Both the position numbers and the translations under genes were made by a program. Shown here piece by piece: positions 16,086 to 24,679 of a stretch of DNA of 32,986 nucleotides. How positions within the stretch are numbered: the first letter of the stretch is position 1; each line of letters opens with the position of its first letter. A model generated the notes under the pieces. That model saw nothing but the letters and a program-made list of their open reading frames with translations. It did no database searches and was not told the origin of the DNA. Source of the stretch: DAOUFU01 sp034429275 (GTDB lineage Bacteria; Chloroflexota; Anaerolineae; Aggregatilineales; Aggregatilineaceae); assembly GCA_034429275.1 (NCBI GenBank), contig DAOUFU010000250.1:1-32986 (forward strand). The letters are read 5' to 3'.

Positions 16086-17111
16086 ATGAGCGAACAACAA
16101 GTTGTCCTCAGCGTTCAAGACCTTTCCGTGAACTATCTGACTCATCGCGGCCCCTTGCAGGCGGTGAGCCGGGTCTCGTTTGACCTGCATAAGGGCGAAA
16201 CGCTCGCGCTGATGGGTGAAAGTGGCTGCGGCAAATCGACGCTCAACCTGGCCCTGATGCGCTTGCTGCCCAGCAACGCCAGAGTGCCCGCCGGGAAGAT
16301 CGTCTATACCCAGCGCGATGGGTCTTCCGTCGATGTGCTGAAGATGTCCCCCAATTTGCTCCGGCACTTCCGCTGGTCGGAATGCTCGATGGTGTTCCAG
16401 GCCGCGCTGAACTCGCTCAATCCGGTGATCCGTGTGCGCGATATGTTCTACGATACGGCGCGCGCGCACGGCGAGACCAACCGGCGGCGCGTGCGTCAGC
16501 AGGCGCTGGAGTTGTTCCGCAAAGTGCGGCTGGACCCGGAGCGCGTGTTCAACGCCTATCCGCACGAGTTAAGCGGCGGGATGCGTCAGCGCGTGCTCAT
16601 CGCGCTGGCCCTGCTGCTCGACCCGCAGATTGTGATCCTGGATGAGCCGACAACAGCGGTCGATATTCTCACCCAGCGCACGATTATTGACGTGCTGCTG
16701 ACCCTCAAAAAAGAACTGAACTTCAGCATCATCTTCATCAGCCACGATCTTTCGGTGGCAGCGGAGATGGCAGACACGGTCGCCACCATGTACGCGGGTG
16801 AGATCGTCGAATTTGGCCCCGTCAACGAGATGTTCTACCGCCCGCGCCACGCCTATACGCTGGGCCTGCTCGAAGCGATTCCAAGACTCAGCGCGGGAGC
16901 CGAAGAACTGACCAGCATCGCCGGCAGCCCGCCCGACCTGGTTGAGCCGCCGTCCGGCTGCAAGTTCCATGTCCGGTGTCCGTTTGCCACCGCCCAATGC
17001 AAACAAGCCCTGCCGCCGTTGGAAGCGGTCGGTGACCATCATTATGCTGCCTGCTGGCACGCCGACCAGGTATACGCCCAGGCCCTCGAATTCACAGGGA
17101 CACGATCATGA
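16086..17111 (+). CDS. Peptide ABC transporter ATP-binding protein (DppD/OppD-like)
   Basis: A 341-residue ATPase. Walker A is GESGCGKST, the signature is LSGGMRQR, and Walker B is IVILDEPTTAVD followed by the switch His (FISHD). The oligopeptide-specific C-terminal extension with three to four cysteines (CKFHVRCPFATAQC...CW), which binds an iron-sulfur or metal site in some OppD/DppD proteins, is present at about 298-330. AAAGGAAAGG precedes the ATG. The last codons overlap the second ATPase (ATGA). With it, it forms the heterodimeric motor of the importer. Confidence 0.95.
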   Translation: MSEQQVVLSVQDLSVNYLTHRGPLQAVSRVSFDLHKGETLALMGESGCGKSTLNLALMRLLPSNARVPAGKIVYTQRDGSSVDVLKMSPNLLRHFRWSECSMVFQAALNSLNPVIRVRDMFYDTARAHGETNRRRVRQQALELFRKVRLDPERVFNAYPHELSGGMRQRVLIALALLLDPQIVILDEPTTAVDILTQRTIIDVLLTLKKELNFSIIFISHDLSVAAEMADTVATMYAGEIVEFGPVNEMFYRPRHAYTLGLLEAIPRLSAGAEELTSIAGSPPDLVEPPSGCKFHVRCPFATAQCKQALPPLEAVGDHHYAACWHADQVYAQALEFTGTRS

Positions 17112-18145
17112 GCCAACCGCTTGTCGAACTGCGCCATGTGGGGCGCACCTTTAAACAAGGCCGGGTGACCGTCCCGGTGCTGCAAGACATCAACCTGGCC
17201 ATTGCACCCAACGAGATTCTGTGCCTGGTCGGCGAAAGTGGCTGTGGCAAAACGACCACCGGCAAGATCATGGTTGGGCTGCTGGACCAATCGGAAGGCA
17301 CCGTACACTTTCAAGGTCGCCCGGTCAAGGATTATCGGGGCAAAGAGCGCACGGCCTACCGCCGCGGCCTTCAGATTGTTCACCAGGACCCTTTCGCCTC
17401 GCTGAACCCGTCGCACACCATCGGCCAGATTCTGAGCTTCCCGCTCAAGCGCCACAAGATGGTGAACGGGCGGGCGGAACTGCGCCGCCGTATCTGGGAG
17501 CTGCTCACGCTGGTCGATCTCACGCCGCCCGGTGACGTGGTGAATAAATTCCCCCACCAGTTGAGCGGCGGCCAGCGCCAGCGGGTGAGCATTGCCCGCG
17601 CGCTGACCGTTGAACCCAAGCTGATCGTGGCCGACGAAGCCGTCAGCATGGTCGATGTCAGCATCCGGGTGAGCCTGCTCAAGATGCTGCACGACCTACG
17701 CGATAAACTCAATGTGGCCATTGTGTTCATCACGCACGATCTCGCACTGGCTAAGTATTTCGCCTGGGAGGGCCGGATCGGTGTTATGTACCTGGGCCGG
17801 ATGGTGGAGATCGGCCCAACGCCGGATGTGATCGCGAACCCGGCTCATCCCTATACACGCGCCCTGATCGCCGCGATCCCCGAAGCCGACCCGGAATTGA
17901 CGCGCCGCAAGCAGCACATGATTCTGCGCAGCGAAGACATTCCGAGTCTGACTAACATCCCGCCCGGCTGCGCCTTCCATACGCGCTGCCCATTTTATGT
18001 GCCGGGCACGTGCGATACTCGCGTCCCCGTGCTCGGCCAGGCTGCCGGGTACTGCCAGGAAGTGGCCTGCATTCCACTCAGCGGGGGAGAGGGATTGCGA
18101 CCCTATGCGGCCCTCAGCGGGGTGAAAGAGTCGATGCCGGGATGA
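17108..18145 (+). CDS. Peptide ABC transporter ATP-binding protein (DppF/OppF-like)
   Basis: A 345-residue partner ATPase. Walker A is GESGCGKTT, the signature is LSGGQRQR, and Walker B is LIVADEAVSMVD, where the usual Pro after the catalytic Glu is Ala; the catalytic Glu and D-loop Asp are kept. The switch His is in ITHD, and the Cys-rich C-terminal motif (GCAFHTRCPFYVPGTC) is present. The start overlaps the upstream stop, and the stop overlaps the ATG of a small membrane protein, so all are translationally coupled. Confidence 0.94.
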   Translation: MSQPLVELRHVGRTFKQGRVTVPVLQDINLAIAPNEILCLVGESGCGKTTTGKIMVGLLDQSEGTVHFQGRPVKDYRGKERTAYRRGLQIVHQDPFASLNPSHTIGQILSFPLKRHKMVNGRAELRRRIWELLTLVDLTPPGDVVNKFPHQLSGGQRQRVSIARALTVEPKLIVADEAVSMVDVSIRVSLLKMLHDLRDKLNVAIVFITHDLALAKYFAWEGRIGVMYLGRMVEIGPTPDVIANPAHPYTRALIAAIPEADPELTRRKQHMILRSEDIPSLTNIPPGCAFHTRCPFYVPGTCDTRVPVLGQAAGYCQEVACIPLSGGEGLRPYAALSGVKESMPG

Positions 18146-18348
18146 GCGGCGATCCGAAGCTAGACGTTTTGCGGGGTTTTTTTCGGATCGGCGTGTTCAT
18201 CGGGCTGTGCGGCTTTGTGATGATCTTTTTCCAGCCGCGCAACAGCCCGGAATTCGTGCTCAGCGTTTGCAGCACCCTGATCGGTGGGGCGCTGATGTTG
18301 GGCGTGATCATTGTGCTGCGTTTTTCACGGCGAGAAGGGCAGAAATGA
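18142..18348 (+). CDS. Small two-helix membrane protein, unknown function
   Basis: A 68-residue protein, not recognised as a known family. Two hydrophobic helices (IGVFIGLCGFVMIFF, about 17-31, and FVLSVCSTLIGGALMLGVIIVLRF, about 39-62) are separated by a short QPRNSPE turn, with a basic tail (RREGQK). It is real rather than a shadow because its ATG overlaps the ATPase stop (ATGA) and its stop overlaps the ATG of the NlpC/P60 gene. It could be an accessory subunit of the importer or a membrane anchor; neither is shown by sequence. Confidence 0.7.
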   Translation: MSGDPKLDVLRGFFRIGVFIGLCGFVMIFFQPRNSPEFVLSVCSTLIGGALMLGVIIVLRFSRREGQK

Positions 18349-19568
18349 TGCGGTTCGCGCCCCATGTCTCGGCAGCTATGATGGAGGCGGCGTTCTGGCT
18401 GGAGCGCGCGCCCGATCCTGACGCGCCGCTGCTTGGGCCGGAGCAGATCGCCGCCTTCAACGCGCGGGTCTACGAGGTGCTCGGCATTCCGCCGGTGCTC
18501 GATCTGCCCGACAGTCTGCCACGCGCCGAGGTAGAGGCGCTCATGCGTGCCTATCTGCCCACGGCGACGCGCTATAACGCCGAGGGCCAACCCATCGAGC
18601 CGGAGGTTTTCGAGCGGGCGCTGACCAGGCTGAGCGAAGGACTGCCGGAACAGATCGCCGTGCATTTTGGCATAGCGACGCGGCGAGTCTCTGTCCGCGC
18701 CTTCCCGACGCTGGGTGTGATCACCGCCCGCCCGTATGAATATGCGCTGGATCGCCTGCAAGAGACCACCATTGATCCGGGGAGTCCGGTGGCGATGGTG
18801 GTCATCACGCCTGATGAGCGGTGGACATTTGGCCTGACGCCGCTGTACTGGGGATGGATCCCGCTGGAAGCCGTCGTCCCGGTTCGGCGCGAGGACGCCG
18901 CTTCTTGGGTGACCGCCGAGCCGTTCGTCGTTTCCACAGCCTCGCGGTCGGGGCTGGTCACGGTGGGAACGGGGCAGCCGCTCGACGTGCAGATGGGGAC
19001 TCGCCTCCCTCTGGCCGGAGAAACCCCCGATATCCTCCGGGTGGTCGTGCCATCCTCGGCAGAGCCAGATGGAGAGTGGCGAGTGCACGCAAACGGGCGC
19101 AGGGAAGATTTCGCGGTGGGCTGCCTGCCGCTGACGATCCGGACCCTGCTTACGCAGGCTTTCAAACTGCTGGGCGAACCCTATGCCTGGGGCGGGTCGC
19201 GGATGGGAATCTTCGGGCGCGACTGTTCGCGGTTCATTCAGGATGTGTATGCCACTGCCGGAGTGTATCTGCCGCGCAATGGCGACCAACAGGGACGTGT
19301 GGGCCGTGCCACGGTCGAGTTCCGCGAGGACATGGATGACTCCACCCGGCAGGCGCGGCTGGTGGAGCAGGTGTTGCCCGGCGCGATACTCGAACTGCCC
19401 GGTCATGTCATGCTCTATGTGGGCCACGTTGATGGCCGCCCCTACGCCATTCACGATACCAGTTCCGGTGAGTTTTCCGAAGTGATTGTGTCCGATCTCT
19501 CTTTGGGTGCCGAACGATCCGCCGGGACGCTGCTTCGCCGGTTGAGTCGCGCGGTTGAAGTTGCATAG
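18345..19568 (+). CDS. Cytoplasmic SH3b-NlpC/P60 endopeptidase, YkfC-like (gamma-D-Glu-L-diamino acid endopeptidase)
   Basis: A 407-residue protein without signal peptide. Residues about 1-115 resemble the N-terminal stabilising domain of YkfC-type enzymes. An SH3b-like segment (FPTLGVITARPYE...WGWIPLEAVVPV) spans about 120-180, with a second beta-rich domain to about 255. The C-terminal NlpC/P60 (C40) domain has PYAWGG (279-284), Cys294 in GRDCSRF, His354 in LPGHVMLYVG and His370 in YAIHDT, matching the Cys-His-His triad of YkfC. Such enzymes cut L-Ala-gamma-D-Glu from diamino acid in imported muropeptides. In Bacillus subtilis ykfC also lies beside the dpp importer genes. The start could be 18345 or 18348 (ATGATG). 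Confidence 0.85.
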   Translation: MMRFAPHVSAAMMEAAFWLERAPDPDAPLLGPEQIAAFNARVYEVLGIPPVLDLPDSLPRAEVEALMRAYLPTATRYNAEGQPIEPEVFERALTRLSEGLPEQIAVHFGIATRRVSVRAFPTLGVITARPYEYALDRLQETTIDPGSPVAMVVITPDERWTFGLTPLYWGWIPLEAVVPVRREDAASWVTAEPFVVSTASRSGLVTVGTGQPLDVQMGTRLPLAGETPDILRVVVPSSAEPDGEWRVHANGRREDFAVGCLPLTIRTLLTQAFKLLGEPYAWGGSRMGIFGRDCSRFIQDVYATAGVYLPRNGDQQGRVGRATVEFREDMDDSTRQARLVEQVLPGAILELPGHVMLYVGHVDGRPYAIHDTSSGEFSEVIVSDLSLGAERSAGTLLRRLSRAVEVA

Positions 19569-19588
19569 AATCGCGGGGTTTACGGATT

Positions 19589-20323
19589 ATGAGAAAACAC
19601 GATTCTCCCGTCCCACTGTACGTTCAGATCAAAGACTACCTTCGGATGAACATCCAGAACGGGGTGTTTGAGGTCAACCAGCGTATTCCTTCAGAGCGAC
19701 AACTGGCCGAGCAGTTCAGCGTCAACCGGCTGACGGTCAGCAAGGCGCTGAGCGAACTCACCCAGGAAGGGTTGATCTACTCGCGCGTTGGCAAGGGGAC
19801 ATACGTCAGCCCGCCCAAGATCGACCAGGCCCTGCAGTCGCTGACCAGCTTCACCGAGGACATGAACAGCCGGGGCAAAAAGGCGTCTAGCCGGGTCTTG
19901 CTGGCGCGCGTCATCCCGGCGAACAGCGAGATCGCTCGTGCGCTGACGATTCTGCCGGGGGCCGAGGTCGTGGCCATTCACCGCGTCCGCATGGCGGACG
20001 GTTTGCCGGTAGCGCTCGAACGCTCGCACATCTTCTACGCGCTGTGTCCGGGCATCCTGGAGAGCCACGATTTCAGCCGCGAGTCGCTCTACCGGGTGCT
20101 GCGCGAGGAATACCATCTGCACCTGACCCACGCCCACCAGACGATTGAAGCGGTCATCGCGGGCGAGGACGAGCAAGAGGTGCTCGAAGCGGAACCTGGG
20201 ATGCCGATCTTGAGCGTGACGCGGGTGACCTACAACGAAAACGATCAGCCGATCGAGTATGTTCGTTCGTCATACCGGGGCGACCGGTACAAGTTCTATA
20301 CCGTGCTGCGCAAGCTCGATTAG
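19589..20323 (+). CDS. GntR/HutC-family regulator with UTRA ligand-binding domain (NagR/YvoA-like)
   Basis: A 244-residue repressor-type regulator. The winged helix-turn-helix covers about 10-75 (PLYVQIKDYLR, SERQLAEQFSVNRLTVSKAL, LIYSRVGKGTYV), and the UTRA effector domain covers about 95-240 (IHRVRMADGLPVALERSHI, SVTRVTYNENDQPIEYVRS). Relatives such as YvoA/NagR sense GlcNAc-6-P or GlcN-6-P and control amino-sugar genes. Here it sits between the peptidase and the glycan enzymes, so it probably reads a product of MurQ or of the kinase and controls this operon. A candidate operator lies at 11759-11771. RBS GCGGGG is weak. Confidence 0.88.
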   Translation: MRKHDSPVPLYVQIKDYLRMNIQNGVFEVNQRIPSERQLAEQFSVNRLTVSKALSELTQEGLIYSRVGKGTYVSPPKIDQALQSLTSFTEDMNSRGKKASSRVLLARVIPANSEIARALTILPGAEVVAIHRVRMADGLPVALERSHIFYALCPGILESHDFSRESLYRVLREEYHLHLTHAHQTIEAVIAGEDEQEVLEAEPGMPILSVTRVTYNENDQPIEYVRSSYRGDRYKFYTVLRKLD

Positions 20324-20331
20324 GGGGAAAC

Positions 20332-21531
20332 GTGACCGTCCTGAGCGGGTTGGAAGTGCTGCGTGCCCATCACTACGCACCGCTGGCCGGGCAGCGCGTG
20401 GGATTGATGACCAATCCGAGCGCCGTTGACCGCGCCCTCACCAGTGCGTACCGGCTGCTTTCGTCCGCGCCGGAGGTGAGCCTGAAGGCACTGTTCGGCC
20501 CGGAACATGGATTTGCCGGTGCCGCCCCGGATGCCGAACACATCGCTTCGGCGGTTGATCCGCACACTGGCCTGCCGGTGTACAGCCTGTATGGGCAGCA
20601 CCTGCGGCCCACTCCCGCCATGCTGAACGAGAGCGATGTGCTGGGCTGCGACATTCAGGACATCGGGGTGCGCTACTATACCTACACCTGGACCGTCTCC
20701 CACATCCTTGAGGCGGCGGGGGAACACGGTGTGCGCGTGATGATCCTGGATCGCCCCAATCCGCTCGGCGGCAAGGTGATCGATGGCCCACCCCTGGAAG
20801 AGGCCATGACGTCGTTTGTCGGGCGGTTTCCTGTCCCGGTGCGGCACGGCATGACTCTGGGTGAGCTGGCACAGATGATCAACGCGCAATGGAATTCTGC
20901 CCGCGCCGATCTGACCGTTATCCCCTGCGAAGGCTGGCGGCGAGATATGCTCTGGCCCCAGACGGGCCTGCCCTGGGTGCCGCCTTCACCGAACATGCCC
21001 CGGCTAGAAACGCTGTGGCACTATCCCGGCGCGTGCCTGGTCGAGGGGACGCAGCTTTCCGAAGGACGAGGCACAGCGCTGCCGTTTGAGGTTGTCGGCG
21101 CGCCCTGGATCGACGCGCTGGCGGTGGCAGACCGGCTCAACGGCGAGCCGTGGGCGGGCGCGATGGGCGCGCGCTTCCGCCCGCATACGTTCCAGCCGTT
21201 TCACAGCAAATGGGCCGGGCAGACCTGTCACGGGGTGCAGGTGTACATCACCGATGTGGAGCGCTGGCGTCCGATCGAGGTCTGGCTCGGCGTGATCGTG
21301 ACCATCCGTGCGATGTATCCTGACCGGTTCGCGTGGCTGCCTGCGCATCCCGATACCGGCACGCAGCACTTTGATCGCCTGATCGGCGCAGAGTGGGTCC
21401 GCGAGCATATCGAGGACGGTGTCGCCGCGGGCCAGCCTGTCAGCGCGATCCTGTCTGCGCTCACGGCGGGATGGGCAGAGGCAAACCGCGCCTTCGCCCA
21501 GGAACGCCAGCCGTTTCTGCTCTACGACTGA
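20332..21531 (+). CDS. namZ: Exo-beta-N-acetylmuramidase NamZ (DUF1343, GH171)
   Basis: A 399-residue NamZ homologue. Landmark motifs are GQRVGLMTNPSAVD (20-33), ALFGPEHGF (53-61), DIQDIGVRYYTYTW (107-120), LDRPNPLGG, and NMPRLETLWHYPGACLVEGTQLSEGRGT, all hallmarks of DUF1343. NamZ removes MurNAc from the non-reducing end of peptidoglycan fragments. The GTG start at 20332 is preceded by GGGGGAAA, and the GntR gene ends 9 bp before, leaving no room for a signal peptide. The Bacillus enzyme is secreted, so this copy appears to be cytoplasmic. It is followed by the amidase, kinase, MurQ and NagZ genes, an arrangement close to the Bacillus murQ-amiE-nagZ-namZ cluster. Confidence 0.93.
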   Translation: MTVLSGLEVLRAHHYAPLAGQRVGLMTNPSAVDRALTSAYRLLSSAPEVSLKALFGPEHGFAGAAPDAEHIASAVDPHTGLPVYSLYGQHLRPTPAMLNESDVLGCDIQDIGVRYYTYTWTVSHILEAAGEHGVRVMILDRPNPLGGKVIDGPPLEEAMTSFVGRFPVPVRHGMTLGELAQMINAQWNSARADLTVIPCEGWRRDMLWPQTGLPWVPPSPNMPRLETLWHYPGACLVEGTQLSEGRGTALPFEVVGAPWIDALAVADRLNGEPWAGAMGARFRPHTFQPFHSKWAGQTCHGVQVYITDVERWRPIEVWLGVIVTIRAMYPDRFAWLPAHPDTGTQHFDRLIGAEWVREHIEDGVAAGQPVSAILSALTAGWAEANRAFAQERQPFLLYD

Positions 21532-21543
21532 CGAGGAACCGCC

Positions 21544-22785
21544 GTGCCATCCTTCCACGACCTGGACGCAAACGAGACAATCACCCGGCTGCCCCCACCG
21601 GTGATGGACCGGCTCGCCGGGATCGTTCAGACCCACCTGGGCGAGACCTTCCCCGCGCTTGCGCTGACCGTGATCCAGGATGGCCAGGTCAGGCTAAATG
21701 CGGCCTGGGGATGGATTGATCCCGATACGCGCGCTCACCGCGTGCAGCCGGGTACCCGGTTTGATCTGGCGTCCGTCAGCAAACTCTTCACGACCAGCGC
21801 GTTTTTATCCCTGGTGAGCCAGCGACTCGCCCGGCTGGATGACCCGCTGATCCGGGTCATCCCCGAATTCGGCGAATCGGGGCCGCGCCCGCTGGATGGG
21901 GGACAGGACCCGCACAGCAAGGTCATGCTCGCGACGCCAGAGTCCGCGCGCGGCCAGCGCGCCGATCCTGCGCGTGTCACCTTCTATCACCTGCTGACTC
22001 ACACTTCCGGCCAGGCCCCCTGGCGCGATGTGTTCAACGCCGCCGGTCCCGCGCCCGTCCCCCCCACGCAGCGTGATCCGATTCCGCGAGCGGAACGGTG
22101 GGCACGCGCGCTGCGCGCCCTGTGCGGCTACCCTTTTGTGGGGCAGCCGGGCGAGGGCATAGTGCGCTACAGCGACCTGGGGCTGCTGCTGCTGGGCGCG
22201 GCCGTCAGCCGCCTGCATGGGACGCCGGGCGCGCTCGATGTCGTGCTGCACGCGCGAGTTTTCCAGCCGCTTGATCTGGGCACATTGACCTTCAACCCCC
22301 TGGCAAACGGATGTGATCGACACATGATCGCCCCCACCGAAATGGACTCAAGCTGGCGGCAGCGCCGATGTTGGGGCGAAGTCCACGATGAAAACGCGTG
22401 CGGCGTGGGCGGTGTGGCCGGTCATGCCGGGCTGTTCGGCACGGCGCGCGATGTGGCCGCCTTCGGACAGGCGTGGCTGGAGGGCGATCCCCGGCTGGGC
22501 ATCGATCCGGCGCTGCGGTGCTTTGCCACCCGGCAGCACGAAGAAACCGACGGGATGCGGCGCGGCCTCGGCTGGATGATCAAGGCACACCAGGACTCCT
22601 CCGCCGGGGATCGGTTCAGCGCCGATTCGTATGGGCATACCGGTTTCACCGGCACGTCGCTGTGGATCGATCCGGAGCGAAAGCTGGTGGTTGCGTGCCT
22701 GACCAATCGAGTCTATCCGGGCCGCGAGAAACCCGGAATCCATGCCTTTCGGCGCGCGCTGCACGACGCTATCGTCCAGGCATGA
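21544..22785 (+). CDS. Serine beta-lactamase-fold hydrolase, AmiE/YbbE-like (putative N-acetylmuramoyl-L-alanine amidase)
   Basis: A 413-residue class C beta-lactamase-fold enzyme. The active-site signature is complete: Ser77-x-x-Lys80 (SVSK), Tyr209-Ser-Asp (YSD) and His365-Thr-Gly (HTG). A YbbE-type signature, GEVHDENA...GGVAGHAGLFGT, covers about 278-300. In Bacillus subtilis the homologue AmiE (YbbE) removes the peptide from MurNAc, working with NagZ and NamZ. No signal peptide is visible, unlike the secreted Bacillus protein. The GTG start has GAGGA 7 bp upstream. A general esterase or DD-peptidase role cannot be excluded from sequence alone, but the neighbours favour the amidase. Confidence 0.8.
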   Translation: MPSFHDLDANETITRLPPPVMDRLAGIVQTHLGETFPALALTVIQDGQVRLNAAWGWIDPDTRAHRVQPGTRFDLASVSKLFTTSAFLSLVSQRLARLDDPLIRVIPEFGESGPRPLDGGQDPHSKVMLATPESARGQRADPARVTFYHLLTHTSGQAPWRDVFNAAGPAPVPPTQRDPIPRAERWARALRALCGYPFVGQPGEGIVRYSDLGLLLLGAAVSRLHGTPGALDVVLHARVFQPLDLGTLTFNPLANGCDRHMIAPTEMDSSWRQRRCWGEVHDENACGVGGVAGHAGLFGTARDVAAFGQAWLEGDPRLGIDPALRCFATRQHEETDGMRRGLGWMIKAHQDSSAGDRFSADSYGHTGFTGTSLWIDPERKLVVACLTNRVYPGREKPGIHAFRRALHDAIVQA

Positions 22786-22824
22786 GGCCGATTCGCGGCC
22801 AGGGCGCGCAAAAGGGAGTATCAG

Positions 22825-23745
22825 ATGGTCTATGTGATGGGCATCGACGGCGGAGGAAGCACAGTGCGCGTGGTGATCGCATCGCGCGACCTGGCGATCC
22901 ACGGGCAGAGCGAAGGCCCGACCGCTAACCCGGCAGGCGTGGGGGCCGACACTGCCGCCCAAACCATTCACCGGGCAATGCACACCGCCCTGGAGTCTGC
23001 GAGCCTGGCGGCAGATCAAATCGCGGCAGTGGGAATCGGGATAGCGGGTGCGGCGGCCTCTCATTCCGCCGGGTGGCTGCGGGCAGTGGTCGAGGTAGTC
23101 ACTCCACAGGCGCGCATCGTTCCCAGCGCCGATTACGAGATCGCGCTGGTAGGGGCATTGGGCAAGCGCGAAGGGGTCCTGGTGCTGGCCGGGACGGGCA
23201 GCCTGTCCTACGGCATCAATGAATCGGGCGAGACGGCGCTGGTTGGTGGATGGGGCTATCTGCTCGATGACGCCGGGAGCGGGTACTGGATCGGCATCCG
23301 CGCGCTGGAAGCGGTCGCGCGGCAGGCCGATGGGCGCGGCACGCAGACGGCGCTCACTCCGGCGCTGCTCCATGCGCTCGATCTGCGCGAGCCAATGGAC
23401 CTGATCGCATGGCTGTACTATTCGGGCGCTGCCCGCAATCGCGCGATCGCAGAGCTGGCACCGCTGGTCATCCGGCACGCTGCCGAAGGTGACCCGGTGG
23501 CGCAGGTGATTGTCTCCGGCGCAGCCGAAGAACTGGCGCTGGCCGCCAGAACGGTGATCCGCCGCCTGGGGATGATCGCGCCAGAGATCGCGTTTGCGGG
23601 CGGCTTACTCACCCATGAAAACCTGCTGAGCCTGAAGTTGTGCGCGATGCTGGGCCTGGAGTCGATCCCGGCACCGCGCCATCCGCCTGTTATCGGGGCC
23701 GTCTTGCTGGCGCTGTGGCTGCATGAAACACACTCAAAGGATTGA
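22825..23745 (+). CDS. BadF/BadG-type amino-sugar kinase (MurNAc/GlcNAc kinase, MurK-like)
   Basis: A 306-residue ASKHA-fold kinase. The phosphate-1 motif is GIDGGGSTVRVV (6-17), followed by VGIGIAGAA, the phosphate-2 region VLAGTGSLSYG, and the diagnostic GGWGYLLDDAGSGYWIG with the C-terminal adenosine motif FAGGLLTHENLL. This is the family of N-acetylglucosamine kinase and of Clostridium MurK, which phosphorylates both MurNAc and GlcNAc at position 6. The adjacent murQ, whose substrate is MurNAc-6-P, strongly suggests MurNAc is at least one substrate. RBS GGGAG is clear. The stop lies 8 bp before the MurQ ATG. Confidence 0.88.
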   Translation: MVYVMGIDGGGSTVRVVIASRDLAIHGQSEGPTANPAGVGADTAAQTIHRAMHTALESASLAADQIAAVGIGIAGAAASHSAGWLRAVVEVVTPQARIVPSADYEIALVGALGKREGVLVLAGTGSLSYGINESGETALVGGWGYLLDDAGSGYWIGIRALEAVARQADGRGTQTALTPALLHALDLREPMDLIAWLYYSGAARNRAIAELAPLVIRHAAEGDPVAQVIVSGAAEELALAARTVIRRLGMIAPEIAFAGGLLTHENLLSLKLCAMLGLESIPAPRHPPVIGAVLLALWLHETHSKD

Positions 23746-23753
23746 ACAACCCT

Positions 23754-24653
23754 ATGCTCACCGAAACACCCAACCCGCGTTCAGCGAATATCGATCGACT
23801 TTCCACCCTGGAGATGCTGCAGGTCATTAACGACGAAGATGCTACCGTTGCACAGGTGGTCCGGCGAGCGCTGCCGGTCATCGCGCAGGCAGTCGATGTC
23901 ATCACCGAACGCTTGCGCCAGGGCGGGCGGCTGCTCTATGTAGGCGCGGGCACGAGCGGGCGTCTGGGCGTGCTCGATGCGGTGGAGTGTGTGCCGACCT
24001 TCGGCATCTCACCGCAAATGGTGCAGGGCGTGCTGGCCGGGGGCGATCTCGCGCTGACCCATTCGATCGAAGGGGCAGAGGACGAGCACGACACCGGCTT
24101 CCGGGCGATGATCGATCTTGCCGTGAATGCACGCGATGCGGTGGTCGGGATCGCGGCCAGTGGGCGCACCCCTTACGTGATCGGCGCGCTCAAATCGGCG
24201 CACGAGCGCGGCGCAGCCACCATCGCCATCTCGTGCAACGAACCCGCCCCCATGCTGGAGATGGCCGATATTCCCATCGCGGCAGTGGTCGGGCCAGAGG
24301 TGATCGCGGGGTCCACCCGGCTGAAAGCGGGCACCGCTCAGAAGCTGATCCTGAATATGCTCAGCACGGCTAGCATGATCCGGTTGGGCAAAGTGTATGG
24401 CAACCTGATGGTAGATGTGAAGGTCACCAACCAGAAGCTGGCTCAACGCGCACGGGGAATCGTATCGCAGGTGGCCGGCGTGAGCAGTGAAGAGGCCGCG
24501 CGCCTGCTAGAGCAGACCCATAACGAGGTCAAGCCCGCCATTGTCGTCGCGCTGTTGGGGGTGACCCCCGACGAGGCACGCGCCCGGCTGCGCGCTGCCA
24601 ACGGGATGCTGCGCGATGTGATCGGCGACTATGCCGGGAATTCACCATCTTGA
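23754..24653 (+). CDS. murQ: N-acetylmuramic acid 6-phosphate etherase MurQ
   Basis: A 299-residue SIS-fold lyase that splits MurNAc-6-P into GlcNAc-6-P and D-lactate. It matches MurQ throughout: TETPNPRSANIDRLSTLEML at the N-terminus, RLLYVGAGTSGRLGVLDAVEC (59-79), and HSIEGAEDEHD. Glu78 and Glu109 are spaced 31 residues apart, like the catalytic Glu83/Glu114 pair of the E. coli enzyme. The C-terminal TSxM helix and VDVKVTNQKL motif are present. The ATG at 23754 is preferred; a TTG at 23742 overlaps the kinase stop but leaves the AAAGGA sequence too close to act as its RBS. Confidence 0.96.
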   Translation: MLTETPNPRSANIDRLSTLEMLQVINDEDATVAQVVRRALPVIAQAVDVITERLRQGGRLLYVGAGTSGRLGVLDAVECVPTFGISPQMVQGVLAGGDLALTHSIEGAEDEHDTGFRAMIDLAVNARDAVVGIAASGRTPYVIGALKSAHERGAATIAISCNEPAPMLEMADIPIAAVVGPEVIAGSTRLKAGTAQKLILNMLSTASMIRLGKVYGNLMVDVKVTNQKLAQRARGIVSQVAGVSSEEAARLLEQTHNEVKPAIVVALLGVTPDEARARLRAANGMLRDVIGDYAGNSPS

Positions 24654-24679
24654 GCTTTTTGTTCACACGAGGGTTGACG

